Shown in pieces: positions 58,164-64,000 of a stretch of DNA of 64,000 nucleotides. The position numbers were made by a program, and so were the translations under genes. The DNA is taken from positions 62,001 through 126,000 of the forward strand of contig CAJOHN010000005.1 in the NCBI GenBank assembly GCA_905234235.1, read 5' to 3'. The notes under the pieces were generated by a model. That model had not been told where the DNA came from. It saw only the letters and a list, made by a program, of their open reading frames with translations, and ran no database searches. Source of the stretch: an uncultured Selenomonadaceae bacterium. Lineage in GTDB: Bacteria > Bacillota > Negativicutes > Selenomonadales > Selenomonadaceae. Position 1 is the first letter of the stretch. Each line of letters starts with the position of its first letter.

Positions 58164-58832
58164 TCAAACTACCGGCTTGCCATTTTGGTAAACAATGAGC
58201 TTTGTCGTTACCGGCAACTCGTGTTCTTCCAAGTCCTCAAAGAGCTCTTTGTCCCTCGGCGTCTCTAACTTCAATGTCGCCGTTGCTTGCGGGGCGAAAA
58301 GCATTCCGTACTGCTCTCGTAGCAGATATTCAAACCACTTAGTGGTCGCCACGGGCATCATTACGTCTAACGGCAAGTCAGGGCAAATCGGCGTACGCTG
58401 ATAGGTGGCGACTTCCATTGGGTGTTGACACATGTACCCATACGCAATTATTGCTCTGGCGTCCTCTATGTTCACGGCTTCGACGACTTCGGCGAAGGGG
58501 AGCCTCTCAAGAACGTCTACCAACATTTCCTCATCGATGAATATCCCGACGTACCACGGGTGCATTACCGCGTAGATACACCGATAATCGATAACGGGTG
58601 CCACGTAATCCGGCTTAAAGAAAAGCGGACGCGTCAGCATTTCCTCGTAGGTCGGAACCGTTACACCGCCCGAACGAGCTTGGCATTCATTGTAAGCCTG
58701 GACATATGCGTCGACAGGAGTGGCGAACTCCATTATGTGAACTCTCTCGACTGTCGGCATAATGTCAAGAAGCTCGTGTGCCGAATTTGCCAGTTTGAAG
58801 CCGCCGTCGAAAACCATGCTGAAATACCTCAT
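58164..58832 (-). CDS. uncharacterised element protein (possible viroplasmin-like N-terminus)
   Basis: 222 aa MRYFSMVFDGGFKLANSAHELLDIMPTVERVHIMEFATPVDAYVQAYNECQAR... Confidence 0.6.
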   Translation of the reverse strand: MRYFSMVFDGGFKLANSAHELLDIMPTVERVHIMEFATPVDAYVQAYNECQARSGGVTVPTYEEMLTRPLFFKPDYVAPVIDYRCIYAVMHPWYVGIFIDEEMLVDVLERLPFAEVVEAVNIEDARAIIAYGYMCQHPMEVATYQRTPICPDLPLDVMMPVATTKWFEYLLREQYGMLFAPQATATLKLETPRDKELFEDLEEHELPVTTKLIVYQNGKPVV

Positions 58833-59023
58833 TGTTCATTCCTCCTATTGCTCTGCTTTTGCAGATAATCCTGAACAGCTTTCTGCGAGACGAGCCATTT
58901 GCGATTAAGGTGAACCGCCTCGATTTGATTCGATTTCAACAGCCGATAAGCCGACGTGCGACCGATTCTAAGGAATTCGCACAGCTCGTCGACCGTCAAG
59001 AAACCGCTTTTTCCTGTGTCCAT
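58829..59023 (-). CDS. excisionase/HTH_17-type DNA-binding protein
   Basis: GFLTVDELCEFLRIGRTSAYRLLKSNQIEAVHLNRKWLVSQKAVQDYL. Confidence 0.85.
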   Translation of the reverse strand: MDTGKSGFLTVDELCEFLRIGRTSAYRLLKSNQIEAVHLNRKWLVSQKAVQDYLQKQSNRRNEQ

Positions 59024-59044
59024 AGGACATCACCTTCCTTTACC

Positions 59045-59128
59045 GATATGTACGATGGTTATTGAAAGCCAAAATCAGCACCGGTTGACCGCTAACATCA
59101 TTTGCCACTGCCGATTACCTATATGTAC
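59045..59128. repeat. 84-bp direct repeat, copy 1
   Basis: GATATGTACGATGGTTATTGAAAGCCAAAATC...TAACATCATTTGCC...GATTACCTATATGTAC. Confidence 0.85.
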
Positions 59129-59300
59129 CGTTGCAAATCAAAATCTGTTCCTGCGATCACGTCGGACAAGCTTTATCAAATTCAGAATCTGAGGCAATAA
59201 AAAAGGCAACCTTGGTGTTCTTCCAAAAGCTTGCCTCTTTCGTTTTATACGGAGATACGTTTAATCGTGAGAATAGGAGATTGAACCTTTCCTTCCTACT

Positions 59301-59384
59301 GATATGTACGAAGGTTATTGAATACCAAAATCGACACGAGTTTACCATTAACATCATCTGCCGGTGCTGATTACCTGTATGTAC
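59301..59384. repeat. 84-bp direct repeat, copy 2
   Basis: GATATGTACGAAGGTTATTGAATACCAAAATC...TAACATCATCTGCC...GATTACCTGTATGTAC; same length, ungapped. Confidence 0.85.
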
Positions 59385-59576
59385 GCTCTACATTCAAACA
59401 TAAATGAGAATCGTCAGCTCGTCACCGCCTGCAACCTTTGAAATCGCCGCTTGTTATCTTCGTTTCAAATATCGTCCGTTTGTCCGTGCCGTCCGTCGAT
59501 TTTATCAGTGGACCCACAAATGGACCAACAAAACGGAAAAAGCCCCAACCGAAGTCGAGACTTTGTTGATTTCATA

Positions 59577-59622
59577 TGGCGCGCCCGGCGTGACTCGAAC
59601 ACGCGACCCACGGCTTAGAAGG
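59577..59622 (-). repeat. tRNA-Arg(TCT) 3'-half, candidate att site B
   Basis: Minus strand CCTTCTAAGCCGTGGGTCGCGTGTTCGAGTCACGCCGGGCGCGCCA; no 5' half adjacent. Confidence 0.82.
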
Positions 59623-60003
59623 ACTGCTATATTAATTTTACGTTTTCTGCAACAACTATTTAGTCCTTGCCGTTGCTACTTTGGTTTTATCGTTCCGTCG
59701 TAAATTTTGCTCGCAGAAACATTCCTGCTTAAAATTCCTTGCCAAACAAGGCTTTTTAGTTACATACAAATTACATACTCGCCTGCAGGAACTCGTTTTT
59801 TCTTGCAGGTGTTTTAAATTTTAAAACACCTACCGTTTGCTGAAATATTGCGTTGCAGATTTTGTTTCTCTTGATTCCAAAATTTTTAGTGCAAGCTTTT
59901 GTATTAACTACAATTTTTATTGCCCACCGAATAAGCAAAATTTTTTCGTTCCTCGTTATATTTTTCGTTTCTCGTCATATTTCTTTGATGGAGGTGAATT
60001 ACT

Positions 60004-60495
60004 ATGCAAGAAATTCCTTTAGCCGCGAAAAGAAAATGTAAAAACAGCGGCAAATATTTTGCTCGCGTCGATGATGAACTGTTCGATGAGTTGAATAAAT
60101 ATCATTGGAGCATATCGACAAACGGTTATGCTCAGCGGCGTGACGACAAAGGGGCAATAATCCTTATGCACCGCCAGATTATGAATCTCACTTTTGGCGA
60201 TAAACAATGTGTTGATCATATCAACAGAGATCGTCTTGACAACAGAATATCTAATCTCCGACTTTGCACGCGAACCGAAAATAATCACAACATGAAACTC
60301 AGCTCTCGAAATAAATCCGGTGCCAAAGGCATTTATAAAGATAAAAATCGTCTTCGTGTGAGTATCATGTTCAACAGAAAAAAAATTTATCTTGGCACTT
60401 TTCCTAACACCGAACAAGGTTTCAAAGAAGCGACAAAAGCTTACAATGAGGCGGCTATCAAATATTATGGTGAATTTGCTTATCTCAATCCGTGA
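60004..60495 (+). CDS. HNH homing endonuclease with AP2-type DNA-binding domain
   Basis: MHRQIMNLTFGDKQCVDHINRDRLDNRISNLRLCTRTENNHN...SGAKGIYKDKNRLRVSIMFNRKKIYLGTFPNTEQGFKEATKAYNEAAIKYYG. Confidence 0.92.
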   Translation: MQEIPLAAKRKCKNSGKYFARVDDELFDELNKYHWSISTNGYAQRRDDKGAIILMHRQIMNLTFGDKQCVDHINRDRLDNRISNLRLCTRTENNHNMKLSSRNKSGAKGIYKDKNRLRVSIMFNRKKIYLGTFPNTEQGFKEATKAYNEAAIKYYGEFAYLNP

Positions 60496-60561
60496 CGTTT
60501 GAAAACCTGCATAAAAAATCCGACCGAAACTTTAATGTTCAATTTCGCGTCGGATATTTTT

Positions 60562-60957
60562 TCATTTCGCGAGGTTAATATGTAGTTTAACCGTCTGAAC
60601 AAGGATAAAGTCTATCAGCTTACAAATATCTTCTTCTGTCACGCCGCCGAGCTTGCCTTCTTCGTCGCACGTCGTGAAAACTAAATTTCCGCAAAGAACT
60701 TGTTCATCACTTAAAAATAAAGTCGGCACAGGTTTTTCTTTCAGCAAAAATTCGTCGTCACAATAAATATCGAAAAATTTTCCGTCGACTTCAATCCGTA
60801 CAAGGTCTATCGAGTCACAACCGATTATTCTGTACAATTCTTCAAGTGTCTTTTCTGAATCAATAAACCGAACGTGTGGAATAATCGCTTTGATTTTGTG
60901 GTTTACTTCCAGCGTCAAGACTTGAATTTGTTTCATGTCATTAAGCCCTTTTTTCAA
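60562..60957 (-). CDS. DUF3846-like protein
   Basis: Paralogous to 50057..50440. Confidence 0.7.
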   Translation of the reverse strand: MKKGLNDMKQIQVLTLEVNHKIKAIIPHVRFIDSEKTLEELYRIIGCDSIDLVRIEVDGKFFDIYCDDEFLLKEKPVPTLFLSDEQVLCGNLVFTTCDEEGKLGGVTEEDICKLIDFILVQTVKLHINLAK

Positions 60958-61531
60958 TGAAGATGAGATTAAGCTTGGTAAAATCTTTCTCAGGCGCGTC
61001 TGAAATTGTCAGCAAATGCCACGCCCAAATCCCAACGTTTTCAAAGCCGATATTGCCTTCGTGGAAGTCTCCGCCGCCGCGTCCATTTCCTACCGCTGTG
61101 AGCAAGGGCAAAGGGTGAATGCACCAGCCGTGTTTGTCTATAGACTTCGCCCTGTACTCATTCAAATCCACGTATTCTTTCGTGTCATAATTGATGAGAA
61201 ATTTTCCGTCGAGGGTGAAGACTGTAGAAGTTGAGCCCAACATCTTAACATTGTCGCCCCACACTTCACGATAGCACGGAATGTAACTCGCCGAGCAATT
61301 CGGAAAGTTAAAGTCGTCGGGTTCGCCGGCATAATCGCCTACCCATGCCACGCGACCGAGCTTGTTATAAAGCCTCTCCGAAAACGAGTTGACGAACGAA
61401 TTTTCCCACCAACTATGTTCAAGCAGTTTCGCGAACATATATTCGCCGTCTACCGAGCGATTGAAAACTTTGCAGTCAGTGCCAAACTCGTTGCCCAAAA
61501 CCGCCATGTAATACTGTCCCATACACATCAA
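60941..61531 (-). CDS. uncharacterised protein
   Basis: MGQYYMAVLGNEFGTDCKVFNRSVDGEYMFAKLLEHSWWENSFVNSFSERLY...; overlaps DUF3846 start. Confidence 0.65.
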   Translation of the reverse strand: MMCMGQYYMAVLGNEFGTDCKVFNRSVDGEYMFAKLLEHSWWENSFVNSFSERLYNKLGRVAWVGDYAGEPDDFNFPNCSASYIPCYREVWGDNVKMLGSTSTVFTLDGKFLINYDTKEYVDLNEYRAKSIDKHGWCIHPLPLLTAVGNGRGGGDFHEGNIGFENVGIWAWHLLTISDAPEKDFTKLNLIFIEKRA

Positions 61532-61668
61532 TTCCTTTCATTTAGTTTACGAGCTTATTATGTCGTGTATTGGCGAAAATTATACGGAATTTGGCAACTT
61601 TTTTATTAGAATCGCACTAAAAAAACTCCCACATTTCTGCAGGAGCTTTGTTTTCGTTTCAGCTGATT

Positions 61669-62256
61669 TTACTTTTTAACTTCGGTTTTGGTTTCAGTTT
61701 TCTTTTCTTCGTACAGACTCATCACCCAAGCTTCAAACCGTTTAATCTGCTTTTCGTATAAGTCGTTCGTCACCCAGAACTTTTTGTCGCCGATTTGAAT
61801 AACCGTCGTAGCGTATCTGGCGTGACCGCTGATTTTTCTGTCGTTCGGATTCTTCGTAACAGGCTTGAGGAACGCGTACCTGATATTGAGCGTCTTCTTC
61901 GTGTCGTCCGTGCTGAGGAGCAACTTCACAACGTCGGCGGTGATTTTGCCGTCGGCGAGGGCTTTTGCAAAGAGTTCGCGAATTTGTGCGCCTGCCGATT
62001 TTTTCTTGAGCTTGCTCGCGTTGACGACATTGTTCATAACCTGTTCGCTGATGATTGGCGTGCTTTCAACCTTCGCGCTCTTTTCGGGCTTAACGAGATT
62101 GACTTTGGTCGTCGTCGTTTCGTTCGTCACCGTCGCGATTTTGCTTGCCAGTTTCGTGGTTTCGGTTGCTGTGGCAATCTTGACTTCACTCGTCGCTTTG
62201 GCTTTGCCCTCAACCTTAGTTTCTGTCGTGGTCGCTACTTTCTTTGTTTCCGTCAT
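61669..62256 (-). CDS. T/K/E-rich N-terminus with conserved C-terminal domain, uncharacterised
   Basis: MTETKKVATTTETKVEGKAKATSEVKIATATETTK... then IRELFAKALADGKITADVVKLLLSTDDTKKTLNIRYAFLKPVT. Confidence 0.65.
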   Translation of the reverse strand: MTETKKVATTTETKVEGKAKATSEVKIATATETTKLASKIATVTNETTTTKVNLVKPEKSAKVESTPIISEQVMNNVVNASKLKKKSAGAQIRELFAKALADGKITADVVKLLLSTDDTKKTLNIRYAFLKPVTKNPNDRKISGHARYATTVIQIGDKKFWVTNDLYEKQIKRFEAWVMSLYEEKKTETKTEVKK

Positions 62257-62450
62257 TTTTATCAGTTCCTTTCTTTGTGCAAGAGGTTTTATTTATCTTA
62301 TGGGCTTATATTAACGCGTCTTCACGGAAAACAGATGGAAAATGAGATTTTTTTATTAGAATTTGGCTAGAATCAGATTAGAATTACACGGAATTTCTAC
62401 GGAAACAAAAAAAGCAGGATTTCTCCCGCTTAAAGACTTTCTGTTTTAAG

Positions 62451-62903
62451 TTAAGTCGATAATTTTCCGTGCTGATGACTTTCGCGCACGAGCATAGCAC
62501 AGATTTTTCTCTGATACGGATTGTCCATTGTAAGTTCCTGCCCTTTTGGGAAACGCCGCGATTCGCGGTAGACTACCATATATTCTTCCGTTGACGGATT
62601 GTAAAACATTCCATAGCCGCCGTTCGGTCCGACAGGGTGTTCCTCAACGCTACCGTTAGATTCAATTTCGTAGACATCGAAAACTATGAATTCTTGATAA
62701 CGAAAAGAACTTCTGAAGTTCATATCCAGCATTCGCGCCGAGCTGATTCGGAAAACCATTTTCGAGCCGTCATTGCGTTCAACCCATATCGGCAAATCAG
62801 AATCACCCTTCCAATAAACCGTATCACTTGACGCCGCATTTGCCGAACTCGTGACCGCAACGAACAGCGCGAAGATCATAGCTGTAAAAATTTTTTTCAT
62901 AAG
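62451..62903 (-). CDS. secreted protein, uncharacterised
   Basis: LMKKIFTAMIFALFVAVTSSANAASSDTVYWKGDSDLPIWVERNDGSKMVFRIS: Sec signal peptide. Confidence 0.65.
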   Translation of the reverse strand, partial: LMKKIFTAMIFALFVAVTSSANAASSDTVYWKGDSDLPIWVERNDGSKMVFRISSARMLDMNFRSSFRYQEFIVFDVYEIESNGSVEEHPVGPNGGYGMFYNPSTEEYMVVYRESRRFPKGQELTMDNPYQRKICAMLVRESHQHGKLST

Positions 62904-62924
62904 CACTACCTCATTCGCAGACAA

Positions 62925-63128
62925 TTATCTCAAAAGCAAAATGTAAGCTGCAGTAGCTTTCAATCTCAGCGACCACAAAGAACCAGAAGGAACTTCAACA
63001 CGTCCAATAGGATTTCCGCCGTATTCACTGTTGAAAATTATTCCGTTTTTGTCGATACGCCCGACGGTTCTGCCGCCATACTCGCTGTTAAAAATTATTG
63101 CCGCCATAAAAAAACCACCTTCAATCAA
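62925..63128 (-). CDS. small repeat protein
   Basis: MAAIIFNSEYGGRTVGRIDKNGIIFNSEYGGNPIGRVEVPSG: two near-identical units. Confidence 0.55.
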   Translation of the reverse strand: MIEGGFFMAAIIFNSEYGGRTVGRIDKNGIIFNSEYGGNPIGRVEVPSGSLWSLRLKATAAYILLLR

Positions 63129-63138
63129 AAATTTTATT

Positions 63139-63978
63139 TTAAACTAAGTTTTCCTTGATTGCTCGCGTAACACCAAGGATACCGGTAATTGCTCCGCTGA
63201 CAGGTTGCAACAGATTACACGTGTCTTTTATAAGTAAAATCTTGCCCTGTCTGTCAGCAAATGATGTCATTTCGACAAAACTACTTTTAAACAGATTTAT
63301 ATCTTCTTTAAGTTTTCCCGCTTCCCTTAATCCTATGTATATTTCTTCAGATAGATTTGAAGTTATGTTCAGATCGGCAACTTCGCTTACTTTAAGCGTC
63401 TTACGAACTTCTTTCATCATATTCCTTACAACTTGTATCCCTTTGAGCGAATCGGAAATATTTTTTTCGTCTCTCGCCGCCGCCGAAATTTTCAGTATTT
63501 CTTTAAAGTCCTCGATAATGTTATTGACACCAGACGACAGCGCATTGAATAAATCTTTTTCGACAAGTGAAAACGCTTTTTGAACCTCTGGATCATCTTG
63601 TGTGGACGACGTGGCGATGGGACGACTTACACTGCGGTCGGGCGAAGAATCCAAACGTTTTAAAACTTCCAGACACTCTTGGCGATTTTTAACGAATCCG
63701 CTGTTTATGAACGTCTTGATTTGCTGATAAAAAGTTTCGTTGTACTTGAAGGTGACGCTTACTTGCATTAGCGGAACGGAAATACTCGGCAAATTGTAAC
63801 CGGGCGCAGTTTCCAAATAAAGGGGCGTTGTATTATCTCGAATGAATTGGTCGGCTTGATTGATGTCATAAAAATTTCCGTGTTTAAGGTGAGTGTGTTG
63901 ACTTCTTGCGAAATAAAAATATTCTTCAACGCTTCTAAGTTTCTCGTCTACCGTCTTGGCGTCCAAAATTATCTTCAA
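63139..63978 (-). CDS. uncharacterised helical protein
   Basis: 279 aa ORF MKIILDAKTVDEKLRSVEEYFYFARSQHTHLKHGNFYDINQADQFIRDNTTPLYLETAPGYN...; may extend past the window edge. Confidence 0.6.
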   Translation of the reverse strand: MKIILDAKTVDEKLRSVEEYFYFARSQHTHLKHGNFYDINQADQFIRDNTTPLYLETAPGYNLPSISVPLMQVSVTFKYNETFYQQIKTFINSGFVKNRQECLEVLKRLDSSPDRSVSRPIATSSTQDDPEVQKAFSLVEKDLFNALSSGVNNIIEDFKEILKISAAARDEKNISDSLKGIQVVRNMMKEVRKTLKVSEVADLNITSNLSEEIYIGLREAGKLKEDINLFKSSFVEMTSFADRQGKILLIKDTCNLLQPVSGAITGILGVTRAIKENLV

Positions 63979-64000
63979 GATTTTTCTGGCACGTTCATCA

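Noticed and set aside
59404-59703. 99-aa ORF containing PGVTRTRDPRLRRTAILIL
   Set aside because: This is an antisense read-through of the tRNA-Arg 3'-half (a common spurious ORF), not a gene.

Overview
The window has a chromosomal left part and an accessory right part. Left (1-23 kb): a partial aldo/keto reductase, aroH-like chorismate mutase, a degenerate mini ABC-F protein, and a mur/dcw block on the minus strand (murE-murF-mraY-murD-murG-murC::ddl-ftsQ; no murB or ftsW within it). It continues with an SppA-type peptidase, a TPR / TonB-receptor / small secreted peptide group, and a sulfur locus: sulfate ABC transporter, CysN/ThiS remnant, MoeB/ThiF, and a JAMM-LarE fusion. Several sulfur-locus genes carry clean in-frame deletions of essential motifs. 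Right (about 23-64 kb): decayed dynamin-like GTPases, a broken type ISP restriction-modification (RM) gene, and a ~30 kb integrative element bounded by two directly repeated tRNA-Arg(TCT) 3' halves (29.88 and 59.58 kb). The element carries a tyrosine integrase, an AlwI-type RM and defence island bracketed by ~370-bp direct repeats, a frameshifted phage/plasmid helicase, a group II intron splitting an ERF/zinc-ribbon gene, and a recombination and DUF932 module. It also carries an uncharacterised ~4.4 kb operon with a P-loop GTPase, a membrane-anchored EIIA-like protein lacking both catalytic His residues, a tail-anchored protein and coiled-coil proteins. That operon (53.0-57.4 kb) is my best candidate for an undescribed system. 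The lineage looks like a diderm Firmicute (Negativicutes), by inference only. All calls come from reading the sequence; no database search was run.
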